A stretch of DNA of 46,351 nucleotides. Source: Acidobacteria bacterium 28-1 (GTDB taxonomy: Bacteria > Acidobacteriota > Blastocatellia > Pyrinomonadales > Pyrinomonadaceae). This document shows, piece by piece, positions 1 through 8,177 of the stretch. Numbering within the stretch: position 1 is the stretch's first letter; every line of letters begins with the position of its first letter. A program made the position numbers and the translations under genes. The stretch covers positions 1-46,351 of the forward strand of contig MWYZ01000058.1 of assembly GCA_002050365.1 (NCBI GenBank). Direction: 5' to 3'. The notes under the pieces are model-generated. The model ran no database searches and had not been told where the DNA came from. It saw only the letters and a list, made by a program, of their open reading frames with translations.

Positions 1-85
1 ACAGACATTGAAACTCTTCATCAGTCAAACCGGTGGCGGCAAGAAACTCTTTCGGCTTTTCTTTTAACTCCGCATATTTTAACAT
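1..85 (-). CDS. Transposase, N-terminal fragment (IS5-like, cut by window edge)
   Basis: Read on the minus strand from an ATG at 85-83, the frame gives 28 residues beginning MLKYAELKEKPKEFLAATG and runs off the window. The pattern 'LKxxPxxFLAATGLTxEEF' is one I associate with the N-terminal helix-turn-helix part of IS5-type DDE transposases; this is recognition from memory, not a search. The catalytic domain lies outside the window, so intactness cannot be judged. It is divergent from efp, and no terminal inverted repeat could be assigned in the 175 bases between them. Confidence 0.55.
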   Translation of the reverse strand, partial: MLKYAELKEKPKEFLAATGLTDEEFQCL

Positions 86-260
86 TTACATAGATTAACC
101 GATTTTACTTATTTCCAATAATGTCTATTGTAAGCGGGAATGACGATTGATATTTTCATCCGATTTTCAGAGCGACTAGACAAAGACACACGGCAAAAAC
201 TAAACTAAAAACTTTATAAAATCAAACAAATTTTAATAGCTGGAGATTAAATAAAATTTT

Positions 261-824
261 ATGGCACAATCGGCAAACGATATAAGAAAAGGAATGGTTA
301 TTTTATTTGAAGGAACGCCGTGCAAGGTGATGGAATTTCGCCACCATACGCCCGGCAATCTTCGCGCAATGGTGCAAACGCGCCTCAGAAATCTGCTGAC
401 GGGCAGCTCATTCGAGCATCGTTTCCGCTCGAACGATACGCTCGACCGAGTTGTTCTCGAACAGCACGATATGGAATATCTCTATTCGGACGGCTCGCAC
501 CATCATTTTATGAACACGGAAAACTACGAGCAAATCTCCTTGACCGAAGATGAACTTGGTGACGCGGTGCAGTGGTTGATGCCGGGTTTGAAAATTCAAG
601 TCGAGTTTTATAATGGAACGCCGATCGGCGTGCAGCTTCCGGCTTCGATGGAATTGACGATTACCGATACCGAACCCGTAATGAAAGGCGCAACCGCTTC
701 CAATTCCAACAAGCCGGCGACGCTGGAAAACGGCGTAACGCTTTATGTCCCGCCGTTTATGACCGTCGGCGAACGCATCCGCGTTAATCCGAGCGAGTCG
801 AAATATATGGAAAGAGTTAAATAA
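261..824 (+). CDS. efp: Translation elongation factor P
   Basis: EF-P binds between the ribosomal P and E sites and relieves stalling at polyproline stretches. The 187-residue protein has the normal length and the three-barrel family pattern: an N-terminal KOW-like domain ('GMVILFEGTPCKVMEF'), a middle OB domain with 'MEYLYSDGSHHHFMN' near residue 72, and a C-terminal domain ending 'GERIRVNPSESKYMERVK'. The domain I loop tip reads TPGNLRAM: Asn33 sits where E. coli carries the modified Lys34 and Pseudomonas the rhamnosylated Arg32, with an Arg two residues later. No EF-P modification gene is visible here. A GGAG lies about 15 bases before the ATG, rather far. Several proteins in this window have proline runs (pseudokinase tail, PPK linker of the DUF4097 protein) that would be EF-P clients. 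Confidence 0.96.
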   Translation: MAQSANDIRKGMVILFEGTPCKVMEFRHHTPGNLRAMVQTRLRNLLTGSSFEHRFRSNDTLDRVVLEQHDMEYLYSDGSHHHFMNTENYEQISLTEDELGDAVQWLMPGLKIQVEFYNGTPIGVQLPASMELTITDTEPVMKGATASNSNKPATLENGVTLYVPPFMTVGERIRVNPSESKYMERVK

Positions 825-890
825 AGTGAAAAGTGAAAAGTGAATAGTTAATTTTTAACTCTAACTTTTCACTTTTCACTTTTCACTTTT
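823..890. repeat. GTGAAAA-family palindrome after efp
   Basis: A 22-base arm built from AAAGTGAAAAGTGAAAAGTG units (823-844) is matched perfectly by its reverse complement at 868-889, with a loop of about 23 bases. It starts at the efp stop codon and ends just before waaA. The long stem ending in a T-rich stretch could serve as a terminator or mRNA end stabiliser. The same word family recurs at 6436-6540 and 41665-41758, so it is a dispersed repeat and not just one terminator. Confidence 0.8.
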
Positions 891-899
891 CGCTTCTTA

Positions 900-2201
900 A
901 TGTTCCTTTTATATAGTTTTCTTCTAACCGTTGGTTTTCTCGTTCTGCTTCCGCGTTTTTTGTTTCAAAAAAAATACGCGGCGGGTTTTCGACAACGATT
1001 CGGAAATCTGCCGGCTTTTGACGCGGAAGGGAAATCCGTTTGTTGGCTGCACTGCGTTTCCGTTGGCGAAACAAACGCCGCTCGCCCGTTAGTGAGAGAA
1101 CTTAAAAAAAACTTTCCTGAATACAAATTAGTCATTTCAACCACGACGCTCACCGGTCAAAATCTCGCCCGTGAGATTTACACTGAAGATGCGGAACTCA
1201 TTTTTTATTTTCCGTTTGATTGGAAATTTTCGGTGCGCCGCGCTCTACGGAGAATCAATCCTGCCATTGTTCTGCTGATGGAAACGGAAATCTGGTTTAA
1301 TTTTGTGCGCGAAGCCGGAAAATTCGGCGCGAAAGTCGTTGTCGTCAACGGACGTTTGTCGGAAAAATCGGCAAGCCGTTACGCCTTGATTCCGAAAACG
1401 ATGCAGCGCGTTCTGCATTATTTTGATTTAGTGTTAATGCAAAATCAAAAAGACGCAAATCGTTTAATCAATCTCGGTATCCGCAGCCCGAAGGTGAAAG
1501 TTACGGGAAACATCAAGTTCGACCAAGCAACCAATGACGCGGAAAGCGATTTGACCAAGGAATTTCGCCAGCGTTTCGCGGTTTCAAAAGACGCGCCGCT
1601 CATCGTCGCGGCAAGCACGCACGCGCCGGAAGAATCATTTGTTTTGGACGCTTTCAATTTGGTTTATAAAAACGCGGCGCCTGAAAAGCTGCCGCGCCTT
1701 CTGATTGCGCCGCGCCATCCCGAACGGTTTGCGGAAGTCGCTCAAATTATAAAATCAACCGGTTTCAATTGGACGCGGCGCGGCGAAGAACCTTCATCAC
1801 GCGATAAAGTCGCCGAAATAATTCTGCTTGACAGCATCGGCGAGTTGCGGGCGATTTACCCGCTGGCGGAAATCGTCTTTGTCGGCGGCAGCCTTATTCC
1901 GCACGGCGGACAAAACATTTTAGAACCGGCGGCGGCGCGGAAAGCAATCGTCAGCGGATTTTACACGATGAATTTTGAAGCCATCATCAAAGAATTTTTA
2001 TCTCAAAACGCTTTGATTCAATTACCGAAACTAGCCGAAAAAGATGTTTCCGCCAAACTCGCCGAAACATTTGCCGAACTTATTAACCATTCGGAACGGC
2101 GCGATAAATTAGCGGCAAATGCTTTTCAAGTATTGCAGTCCAATCGCGGCGCGACTGACAAAACCGTCGAACATCTCAAAATTTTAATGCAACCGAAATG
2201 A
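900..2201 (+). CDS. waaA: 3-deoxy-D-manno-octulosonic-acid (Kdo) transferase
   Basis: WaaA transfers Kdo from CMP-Kdo to the lipid A precursor at the inner face of the cytoplasmic membrane, which implies that the organism makes LPS. The 433-residue protein matches the family length (about 425). An N-terminal membrane anchor (residues 1-20) precedes the GT30 domain. 'HCVSVGETNAARPL' (51-64) holds the catalytic Glu57 equivalent. 'ETEIWFN' (128-134), 'NGRLS' (150-154), 'GNIKFD' (203-208), 'PRHPER' (271-276) and 'HGGQNILEPAA' (335-345, CMP-Kdo binding) are all family signatures. No good ribosome binding site precedes ATG 900, which lies directly after a palindromic repeat. The stop codon overlaps the following glycosyltransferase start by 4 bases (ATGA), so the two are translationally coupled. 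Confidence 0.93.
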   Translation: MFLLYSFLLTVGFLVLLPRFLFQKKYAAGFRQRFGNLPAFDAEGKSVCWLHCVSVGETNAARPLVRELKKNFPEYKLVISTTTLTGQNLAREIYTEDAELIFYFPFDWKFSVRRALRRINPAIVLLMETEIWFNFVREAGKFGAKVVVVNGRLSEKSASRYALIPKTMQRVLHYFDLVLMQNQKDANRLINLGIRSPKVKVTGNIKFDQATNDAESDLTKEFRQRFAVSKDAPLIVAASTHAPEESFVLDAFNLVYKNAAPEKLPRLLIAPRHPERFAEVAQIIKSTGFNWTRRGEEPSSRDKVAEIILLDSIGELRAIYPLAEIVFVGGSLIPHGGQNILEPAAARKAIVSGFYTMNFEAIIKEFLSQNALIQLPKLAEKDVSAKLAETFAELINHSERRDKLAANAFQVLQSNRGATDKTVEHLKILMQPK

Positions 2202-3415
2202 TTTTCCTCTATTACTTTTTCGCCGCCGTTCTCGTTTTTCTCGGCTACAAATCTTTGCGTGGCGGAATTGAATATCTAAAATTCTTTGAAACCGAACTTG
2301 CCAAGCCCGAATCAAAATTTACACCGTTTTGCTCGATAATCGTGCCATGTCGCGGACTTGACCAAGATTTGCACGAAAATTTATCGGCGCTGTTCCAGCA
2401 AAATTTTCCTGATTATGAGATTTTGTTTGTGATTGATGATAAAGCAGACGAAGCAGTAAAAGTTATCGAAGAAGTTTCCCGCAAAGGCGCAAAAACCGCA
2501 AAGTTGGTGGTTGCGGGCAAAGCAACCCGTTCGAGCCAGAAAGTTCATAATCTTCGCCAAGCCATTTTGAAAGTTTCAGAAAAGAGCGAAATTTTCGTTT
2601 TTGTAGATTCTGACGCAAGACCAAGCAAAAACTGGCTCAGAAATTTAGTCGCGCCTCTGCAAGATGAAACAATCGGCTGCGCGACGGGTTATCGCTGGTT
2701 CGTCTCGAAGAAAAATAATTTCGCTTCCCGTTTGCGCTCGGTTTGGAACGCTTCGATTGCTTCAGCTTTGGGCGCAAATGTGAAAAGAAATTTCTGTTGG
2801 GGCGGCTCGACGGCGATTCGGCGTGATGTGTTTGAGCGATTAAATTTGCGCGAAAAATGGCGAGGAACTTTGTCGGATGATTTTACTGTAACAAGGGCGA
2901 TGAGCGAAGCGAATTTGCCGATTCATTTTGTGCCGCAGTGTTTGACGGCGAACGTTGAAGATTGCAATGGGCGCGAACTTTTAGAATTTACGACCAGACA
3001 AATGAAAATTACGCGCATTTACGCGCCACACCTTTGGAAAGCATCTTTAATCGGTTCATTTCTTTTCACTGCAGTCTTTTGGTCGGGCATTGTGCTTCTG
3101 TTCTTCGTTTCAAATTTTCATTTTTGGCTGACGTTAACGTTTTTACTTGTGATTTTCGCGTTCGGGTTTGTGAAGGCGTGGCTGCGGTTGAAAGCGGTCA
3201 AGTTAGCTTTAAACGATTACGAAAAAGAATTAAACCATCAACTTTTATCACACTTAACGCTTTGGACAATTTCACCACTTCTTTATTTTTACAACTGCCT
3301 CTGCGCTCTGTTTTCACGAAAAATTGTTTGGCGCGGCATCGAATATAATTTGAAATCGGCAACCGAAACCGAAATTTTATCAACTAACAATCGTCAACTT
3401 GAATCAATAGAATAG
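2198..3415 (+). CDS. Membrane glycosyltransferase family 2 (ceramide-glucosyltransferase-like)
   Basis: This 405-residue enzyme has an N-terminal membrane segment (1-18), a GT-A fold catalytic domain and C-terminal membrane helices (about 283-330 and 355-385). Processive-type GT2/GT21 motifs are visible: 'CSIIVPCRG' (45-53), 'FVIDDKAD' (78-84), the metal-binding 'FVDSDARP' (135-142), 'LSDDFTVTRAM' (225-235) with the likely catalytic Asp, and 'RQMKITRIY' (267-275) in the Q/RxxRW position. This resembles bacterial glucosylceramide synthase and HpnI proteins. The substrate is unknown: the overlap with waaA suggests a lipid A, sphingolipid or hopanoid acceptor. Residues 94-102 (SRKGAKTAK) fall in a stretch whose DNA resembles a repeat also found in mfd, and may be a repeat-derived segment. 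Confidence 0.8.
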   Translation: MIFLYYFFAAVLVFLGYKSLRGGIEYLKFFETELAKPESKFTPFCSIIVPCRGLDQDLHENLSALFQQNFPDYEILFVIDDKADEAVKVIEEVSRKGAKTAKLVVAGKATRSSQKVHNLRQAILKVSEKSEIFVFVDSDARPSKNWLRNLVAPLQDETIGCATGYRWFVSKKNNFASRLRSVWNASIASALGANVKRNFCWGGSTAIRRDVFERLNLREKWRGTLSDDFTVTRAMSEANLPIHFVPQCLTANVEDCNGRELLEFTTRQMKITRIYAPHLWKASLIGSFLFTAVFWSGIVLLFFVSNFHFWLTLTFLLVIFAFGFVKAWLRLKAVKLALNDYEKELNHQLLSHLTLWTISPLLYFYNCLCALFSRKIVWRGIEYNLKSATETEILSTNNRQLESIE

Positions 3416-3491
3416 AAAAGTTTGTCGTCAAAGTTTTCTCAAAATATTTTTTCTAATTTTTATTCAAGATTTTGTAATTTAAATTAATCAA

Positions 3492-4925
3492 ATGAGATTT
3501 GAAATTTTTGCTTTGTTTAACTCAAAAACAATTCGCTCCTTTTCGTTTTTAGCTTTTTTAGCTTTCCTCTCGGTCGCCGTTTTTTATCAAACGGCATCGG
3601 CTCAAACAATCGCGCAAGGTCCGCCGACCGGACAGAAAGGCAAGCCGCCGGTCATCGTCATTCCGGGTTTAATCGGTTCGGAACTTGTCAATAAAGAAAC
3701 CGATGAAGTTGTTTGGTTTGATTTGCAGCGGTCGAAAACCGACGATTTGCGCCTTCCGATTTCCACAAATCTTGAGAAAAATCGAGACAATCTCGTGCCG
3801 CGCGATATTCTGCGAAATATCAAATATTTAAGGTTTTTGCCCGAAACTGAAATTTATCAAAAACTGGCTGCATCGCTGGAAATTCCGGGTGATTATAAGG
3901 AAGGAAAATGGGATGCGCCAAGCGAGAACGGCTTTCAAGATACTTATTACGTTTTCCCATACGATTGGCGGCTCGATAATGTTGAAAATGCTCGCTTGCT
4001 GGTTCGCCGATTGGCTGAATTAAAAACAAAACTGAAGCGTCCCGGTTTGAAGTTTAACATCGTCGCCCATTCGATGGGCGGTTTAATTGCGCGGTATGCC
4101 GCGATGTATGGCGATACGGATTTGCCCAATGGCACGCGCCGACTTATCCCGACGTGGGCGGGCGCAAAGCACATCAACAAAATTTTTCTCGTCGGAACTC
4201 CGAACGAAGGTTCAATTTCGTCGCTCAACGCGTTGGTCAAAGGCTACGCTTTGGGCGGCGGCGGAATAAACATACCGTTTATTCAAAGCCTCTCGAAATA
4301 CGACATGTTCACGCTTCCCGCCATTTTCCAACTGCTGCCGCATAGCGGGACGATTCGCGTTTTTGATGAAAATCTAAAGCCTCTGAAAATTGATATTTAT
4401 AATCCGGAGACGTGGGAAAAATACGGTTGGGCGGTTTATGATGACCCGAAATTTTCAAAGGAATTCACCATTCAAGAGCAGGCGCAAGCAAAAGCGTATT
4501 TTCGCGTGGTTCTGAGTCGTGCCAAGCGTTTTCATCAAGCCTTGGACGCGAACATCAACGCGAAAAGCGCGGTTCCGATTTATCTGCTTGGTTCGGAGTG
4601 CAAACCGACGCTTGACGGAATGGTGATTTACCGCGACGAGAAATTTCGTTGGCGGACACTGTTTGATGCCGATGAATTTAAGCGAAGCGACGGCACAAAG
4701 GTTTCCGGCAAAGAGTTGAAAGAATTACTTTTCGTCAAAGGCGACGGCGTGGTTACCCAACGCTCATTTTTGACTTCGACGCTGACGGGCGCAAAACCCA
4801 GAAAAGATGGTTTTCAAACGGCTCTGCTCGCACAGCACGTTTCTTTTGCGTGCGGTGTTCACAATGAGCTTTTGAGCAATGCGGAAGTTCAAAATAGATT
4901 GTTTATCGATTTAGTCAGTAAATAA
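3492..4925 (+). CDS. Secreted lecithin:cholesterol acyltransferase-like lipase/esterase
   Basis: The 477-residue product has an N-terminal signal sequence (hydrophobic 17-36, cleavage near 'TASAQ') and an alpha/beta hydrolase domain of the LCAT family. 'PVIVIPGLIGSEL' (53-65) is the first strand and oxyanion loop, 'YVFPYDWR' (153-160) is a typical LCAT signature, and 'FNIVAHSMGGLIARY' (188-202) contains nucleophile Ser194. 'VKGDGVVTQRS' supplies the likely acid Asp418, and 'GVHNELLSN' the likely His457. The expected role is acyl hydrolysis or transfer on phospholipids or other lipid esters in the periplasm or outside the cell. Bases from 4225 onward (residues 245-477) are repeated exactly downstream. 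The gene itself is intact because the duplication lies behind its stop codon. Confidence 0.85.
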   Translation: MRFEIFALFNSKTIRSFSFLAFLAFLSVAVFYQTASAQTIAQGPPTGQKGKPPVIVIPGLIGSELVNKETDEVVWFDLQRSKTDDLRLPISTNLEKNRDNLVPRDILRNIKYLRFLPETEIYQKLAASLEIPGDYKEGKWDAPSENGFQDTYYVFPYDWRLDNVENARLLVRRLAELKTKLKRPGLKFNIVAHSMGGLIARYAAMYGDTDLPNGTRRLIPTWAGAKHINKIFLVGTPNEGSISSLNALVKGYALGGGGINIPFIQSLSKYDMFTLPAIFQLLPHSGTIRVFDENLKPLKIDIYNPETWEKYGWAVYDDPKFSKEFTIQEQAQAKAYFRVVLSRAKRFHQALDANINAKSAVPIYLLGSECKPTLDGMVIYRDEKFRWRTLFDADEFKRSDGTKVSGKELKELLFVKGDGVVTQRSFLTSTLTGAKPRKDGFQTALLAQHVSFACGVHNELLSNAEVQNRLFIDLVSK

Positions 4926-4970
4926 CAGCGGCGAAAAGCACAAAAATTAACCGACTTAGTTTATAAATCC

Positions 4971-5018
4971 CAACCGTTCCATCAATTGCAAAGGCAGTTT
5001 GGAGCGGTTGATTTTTTG
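4971..5018 (+). terminator. Rho-independent terminator after the lipase
   Basis: The stem CAACCGTTCC (4971-4980) pairs with GGAGCGGTTG (5001-5010) through one G.U wobble, and ATTTTTTG follows at 5011-5018. It lies 46 bases after the lipase stop codon. An identical copy is carried in the second duplication unit. Confidence 0.7.
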
Positions 5019-5065
5019 TCGGTGGATAACTATACTTTGCGCCGCCAGCGAAAATCGCGTTTAAT

Positions 5066-5766
5066 TCAACGCGTTGGTCAAAGGCTACGCTTTGGGCGGC
5101 GGCGGAATAAACATACCGTTTATTCAAAGCCTCTCGAAATACGACATGTTCACGCTTCCCGCCATTTTCCAACTGCTGCCGCATAGCGGGACGATTCGCG
5201 TTTTTGATGAAAATCTAAAGCCTCTGAAAATTGATATTTATAATCCGGAGACGTGGGAAAAATACGGTTGGGCGGTTTATGATGACCCGAAATTTTCAAA
5301 GGAATTCACCATTCAAGAGCAGGCGCAAGCAAAAGCGTATTTTCGCGTGGTTCTGAGTCGTGCCAAGCGTTTTCATCAAGCCTTGGACGCGAACATCAAC
5401 GCGAAAAGCGCGGTTCCGATTTATCTGCTTGGTTCGGAGTGCAAACCGACGCTTGACGGAATGGTGATTTACCGCGACGAGAAATTTCGTTGGCGGACAC
5501 TGTTTGATGCCGATGAATTTAAGCGAAGCGACGGCACAAAGGTTTCCGGCAAAGAGTTGAAAGAATTACTTTTCGTCAAAGGCGACGGCGTGGTTACCCA
5601 ACGCTCATTTTTGACTTCGACGCTGACGGGCGCAAAACCCAGAAAAGATGGTTTTCAAACGGCTCTGCTCGCACAGCACGTTTCTTTTGCGTGCGGTGTT
5701 CACAATGAGCTTTTGAGCAATGCGGAAGTTCAAAATAGATTGTTTATCGATTTAGTCAGTAAATAA
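5066..5766 (+). pseudogene. Duplicated C-terminal fragment of the LCAT-like lipase
   Basis: This is the coding part of the second 841-bp unit. An open frame of 230 codons from a TTG at 5074 repeats the lipase from residue 248 to its stop. It carries the Asp and His of the presumed triad but lacks the signal peptide, oxyanion loop and nucleophile Ser194, so it cannot be an active secreted enzyme. No plausible ribosome binding site precedes the TTG. I read it as a by-product of the tandem duplication, assuming the assembly is right. Confidence 0.8.
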
Positions 5767-5811
5767 CAGCGGCGAAAAGCACAAAAATTAACCGACTTAG
5801 TTTATAAATCC

Positions 5812-5859
5812 CAACCGTTCCATCAATTGCAAAGGCAGTTTGGAGCGGTTGATTTTTTG
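5812..5859 (+). terminator. Second copy of the lipase terminator
   Basis: Identical to the hairpin at 4971-5018, shifted by 841 bases, with the same stem and T-run. It now separates the lipase fragment from the ATP synthase genes. Confidence 0.65.
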
Positions 5860-5944
5860 TCGGTGGATAACTATACTTTGCGCCGCCAGCGAAAATCGCG
5901 TTTAATAATAATGCCGAAAATCATTTGAAGTGGGAGAGCCGGTG

Positions 5945-6442
5945 GTGAATAAGAATTTGCTTGAACAAGACGAAAACCAGTCGAGCGAAATAAAATCAGA
6001 AACAGAAAAAGCGGCGCACGAACCGTGGTTTGAAAAAATAGCCGATTCACATTTTTTTGAAACAGGCGAAACGGAAAATCTGCACGAAGTTCCTGAAATG
6101 ATGATTGATGCGCCGAGCGATTTAGAAACGGCGGACGCGGCAAATGCCGAATCGTTTGCTGAAACTAAATTCGGAGAATCACAATCAGAAAACAGCAATG
6201 AAAGGCTTTTTCAAACAGCCGCCGAACCGGAATCAATCGCCGAAACCGCACGCAAAAGCGGTCTGGCTTACGGGGCGGCGATAACGCTATTCGGTTCGAT
6301 AGTTTTTATGTTGATTCTCGGTTGGTTTGCCGATTTGCTTCTTGGAACTCAGCCGTGGGGAATTGTCGGCGGAATTGTTTTGGGAGCAGTTATCGGGTTT
6401 TTCCAATTTTTCAGAATCACTTCGCAAATCTTTAAAAAGTGA
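5945..6442 (+). CDS. AtpZ/AtpQ-like F0F1 ATPase-associated membrane protein
   Basis: The protein has a long acidic, probably disordered N-terminal part (about 100 residues) followed by two membrane helices: 'YGAAITLFGSIVFMLILGWFADLLLG' and 'PWGIVGGIVLGAVIGFFQFFRI'. That hairpin with 'GxxxDxxLGTxPW' is the ATPase_gene1 (AtpZ/AtpQ) pattern, found at the head of ATP synthase operons and proposed to act in Mg2+ or Ca2+ transport or ring assembly. I chose GTG 5945 because GGGAG (5932-5936) sits 8 bases ahead; GTG 5942 is nearly as good, and an upstream GTG at 5930 has no such site. The stop TGA is formed by the first bases of a GTGAAA-type repeat. The acidic N-terminal extension is longer than I expect for this family. 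Confidence 0.75.
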   Translation: MNKNLLEQDENQSSEIKSETEKAAHEPWFEKIADSHFFETGETENLHEVPEMMIDAPSDLETADAANAESFAETKFGESQSENSNERLFQTAAEPESIAETARKSGLAYGAAITLFGSIVFMLILGWFADLLLGTQPWGIVGGIVLGAVIGFFQFFRITSQIFKK

Positions 6443-6540
6443 AAGAGTGAAAAAGGTGAAAAGGGAAAAAGTTGTTGAACGTCGCCCTTTTCCACTTTTT
6501 CACATTTTTCCCTTTTCACCTTTTCACCTTTTGCCTTTTC
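6436..6540. repeat. GTGAAAA-family palindrome between the AtpZ-like and AtpI-like genes
   Basis: The left part carries GTGAAAGAGTGAAAAAGGTG units and the right part its complement (CACTTTTTCAC, CCCTTTTCACC, TTTTCACC), forming a long imperfect hairpin. It occupies almost the whole gap between two genes of one operon, so full termination here would be harmful. A repeat element that modulates or stabilises the transcript fits better. Confidence 0.75.
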
Positions 6541-6571
6541 TTCCGTTCCTTTGTAAAATCTAAGTTTCGCA

Positions 6572-7000
6572 ATGAGCGAGGCTGACAATATAATCGAAAC
6601 CGAACAACCGACACCGACCGTGATTTCGCATCGGCGAATCTTATGGACGATGGGTGTAGTCGCGCTTTTCGCCAGTTTGGCAGGATTCATTTTTATTTCG
6701 TGGCAGTTTGGTTTTGGTGTTGTTCTTGGCGGAATTTTATCTTTAATTAATTATTACTGGCTGAAAATTTCGCTCAAAAAGATTTTCGACCAAGCCGTTA
6801 GCGGCTCGAAACCGCGATTTTTAGCAGTTCGATATTTTGCCCGTTATTTGACGCTCGGCGTAATTTTATTAATTATTTTTTTGACTAAAACCGTGCCGAT
6901 TGTCGCCGTGATTTTAGGATTGGGGAGTTTTGCTTTAGCGATTGTTGTCGAAGGTTTGATACGTTTATTTTCATCCGTTTTTAACAGCAAGGAATTATAA
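6572..7000 (+). CDS. ATP synthase subunit I-like membrane protein
   Basis: The 142-residue protein has four predicted helices: 'ILWTMGVVALFASLAGFIFI', 'FGFGVVLGGILSLINYYWL', 'FARYLTLGVILLIIFLT' and 'VPIVAVILGLGSFALAIVV'. This four-helix layout with 'GxxLGGxLSLxNYYWL' is the AtpI family, which assists assembly of the c-ring and precedes atpB in many operons. It ends 3 bases before atpB, consistent with co-transcription. Sequence conservation in AtpI is low, so the call rests on topology plus position. Confidence 0.75.
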   Translation: MSEADNIIETEQPTPTVISHRRILWTMGVVALFASLAGFIFISWQFGFGVVLGGILSLINYYWLKISLKKIFDQAVSGSKPRFLAVRYFARYLTLGVILLIIFLTKTVPIVAVILGLGSFALAIVVEGLIRLFSSVFNSKEL

Positions 7001-7003
7001 AAA

Positions 7004-7915
7004 ATGTTTTTATTTGCAGAAGGCGGCGGGCATCATACGCCGTTGATTGTCGAATTTATTAATCATTATTTGGGCAAACCGGTTTACGATTTTCAGCTGG
7101 CTTACACTTATCCGGCGTGGCAATGGCTTTTCGATAAATTGGGAGTGAAAACTACTCCCGCTGTCGTTTTCGGTGAGTATACGCCGGAAAATGCGATTCC
7201 GTGGTACACGGTTATGTTCGTCATCGCTTGTGTTTTAACGATGATTCTCATTTGGATTTTCAAAAGCAAATTATCGGAGGATGACCCAAAGCCCGGACAA
7301 CTCACACTCGAAGCCGGATTTCTCGCGCTCAAAGATTTAATCATCTCGGTTGTCGGCAATCACGGTTATCGGTATTTTCCCGTAGTCGCCACGTTCGGCG
7401 TGTTGGTTTTAGTTTCCAATCTGATGGGACTTTTCCCGCTTTTTATGTCGCCGACGGCTTCGGTCAACGTAACCTTCGCGCTCGGCATCTCGTCGTTCAT
7501 TTATTACAACTACATAGGCATCAGCGAAAACGGACTCGTCAACCACTTGGCGCATTTCGCCGGACCGCGATTGCCTCTTCTGATGGCGATAATCATCACG
7601 CCTTTAATTTTCGCCATCGAACTCGTCAGCAATATGATCCGCCCGATTACGCTCGGCGTGCGACTTTTTGCCAATATGTTTGCCGACGAGCAGATTTCGA
7701 GCCAGATTTCCGGTCTTGCTCCGCCGTTTACGCAATTTCTTTTGCCCGTTGTGCTGATGCCGCTGGCGGTTTTCGTCGCTTTTGTGCAGACGCTCGTGTT
7801 CACGCTGCTTTCGATGATCTACATCAGCGAAGTTTCACACGCGCCGCACGACGACACTCACGGCGGCGAACATTCGGAAGCGACCGGCGAAGCCTTGGCG
7901 ACGGCGCACGTCTAA
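7004..7915 (+). CDS. atpB: ATP synthase F0 subunit a
   Basis: Subunit a forms the ion half-channels next to the c-ring. The 303-residue protein has five or six membrane helices and the conserved helix 'MIRPITLGVRLFANMFADEQI', in which Arg220 corresponds to the essential E. coli Arg210. The last helix 'FVAFVQTLVFTLLSMIYISEV' contains the usual QxxVFxxLxxxYI pattern. AAGGA precedes ATG 7004 by 9 bases. The C-terminal tail is His- and acid-rich (APHDDTHGGEHSEAT), a common feature without known function. Confidence 0.95.
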   Translation: MFLFAEGGGHHTPLIVEFINHYLGKPVYDFQLAYTYPAWQWLFDKLGVKTTPAVVFGEYTPENAIPWYTVMFVIACVLTMILIWIFKSKLSEDDPKPGQLTLEAGFLALKDLIISVVGNHGYRYFPVVATFGVLVLVSNLMGLFPLFMSPTASVNVTFALGISSFIYYNYIGISENGLVNHLAHFAGPRLPLLMAIIITPLIFAIELVSNMIRPITLGVRLFANMFADEQISSQISGLAPPFTQFLLPVVLMPLAVFVAFVQTLVFTLLSMIYISEVSHAPHDDTHGGEHSEATGEALATAHV

Positions 7916-7917
7916 CA

Positions 7918-7941
7918 ATTTTGGATTTTAGATTTTGGATT
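7918..7941. repeat. ATTTTGGATTTT-type repeat in the atpB-atpE gap
   Basis: The units ATTTTGGATTTTAG and ATTTTGGATT stand immediately behind the atpB stop. The same words occur in mfd (14143-14170), in a variant at 12806-12850, and in the btaB 5' region (24866-24900). The remaining gap to 8177 holds a small hairpin around ACTCCACGGAGT (about 8053-8064). I see no gene in it. Confidence 0.65.
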
Positions 7942-8177
7942 AAATATCGAATCTGAAACTATTAAAAAGTTTTTTGAAGGCTGGAAAGCCAAATTGATTT
8001 TGAAAACTTGCATTTAATACGAGATATGCCCGCACGCGACAGGAGCCTCGACTCCACGGAGTAGAAATCGAGCGCATACCGGAAGTGAGGCGAAATTATA
8101 AACCGACGCAAGTTTGACGAAATAAGTTTTGCCGAAAAGTCTTCGCTAATTAAAAAATAAAATACAGGAGACAAAAA

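Larger units (their letters stand above)
4225..5906. repeat. Exact tandem duplication, 841-bp unit (4225-5065 and 5066-5906)
   Basis: The unit starts at TCAACGCGTTGGTC (4225) and restarts at 5066 with an offset of 841. I found no mismatch between the copies on reading. Identity stops at the base before 4225 (C against T at 5065) and after 5906 (A against T at 5066). No microhomology is evident at the junction (TTTAAT joined to TCAACG). Each copy contains the last 233 codons of the lipase, its terminator and the leader of the next gene, so both flanking genes keep their own ends. This is either a very recent duplication or an assembly artefact. Confidence 0.9.

Noticed and set aside
823..890. 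CRISPR-like array from the regular GTGAAAA units
   Set aside because: Units are 7 bases long and contiguous, without spacers, and the stretch is palindromic. No cas gene is present.
7942..8177. Small RNA gene in the atpB-atpE gap
   Set aside because: A short hairpin (ACTCCACGGAGT) exists but no promoter, terminator or known RNA shape is visible.
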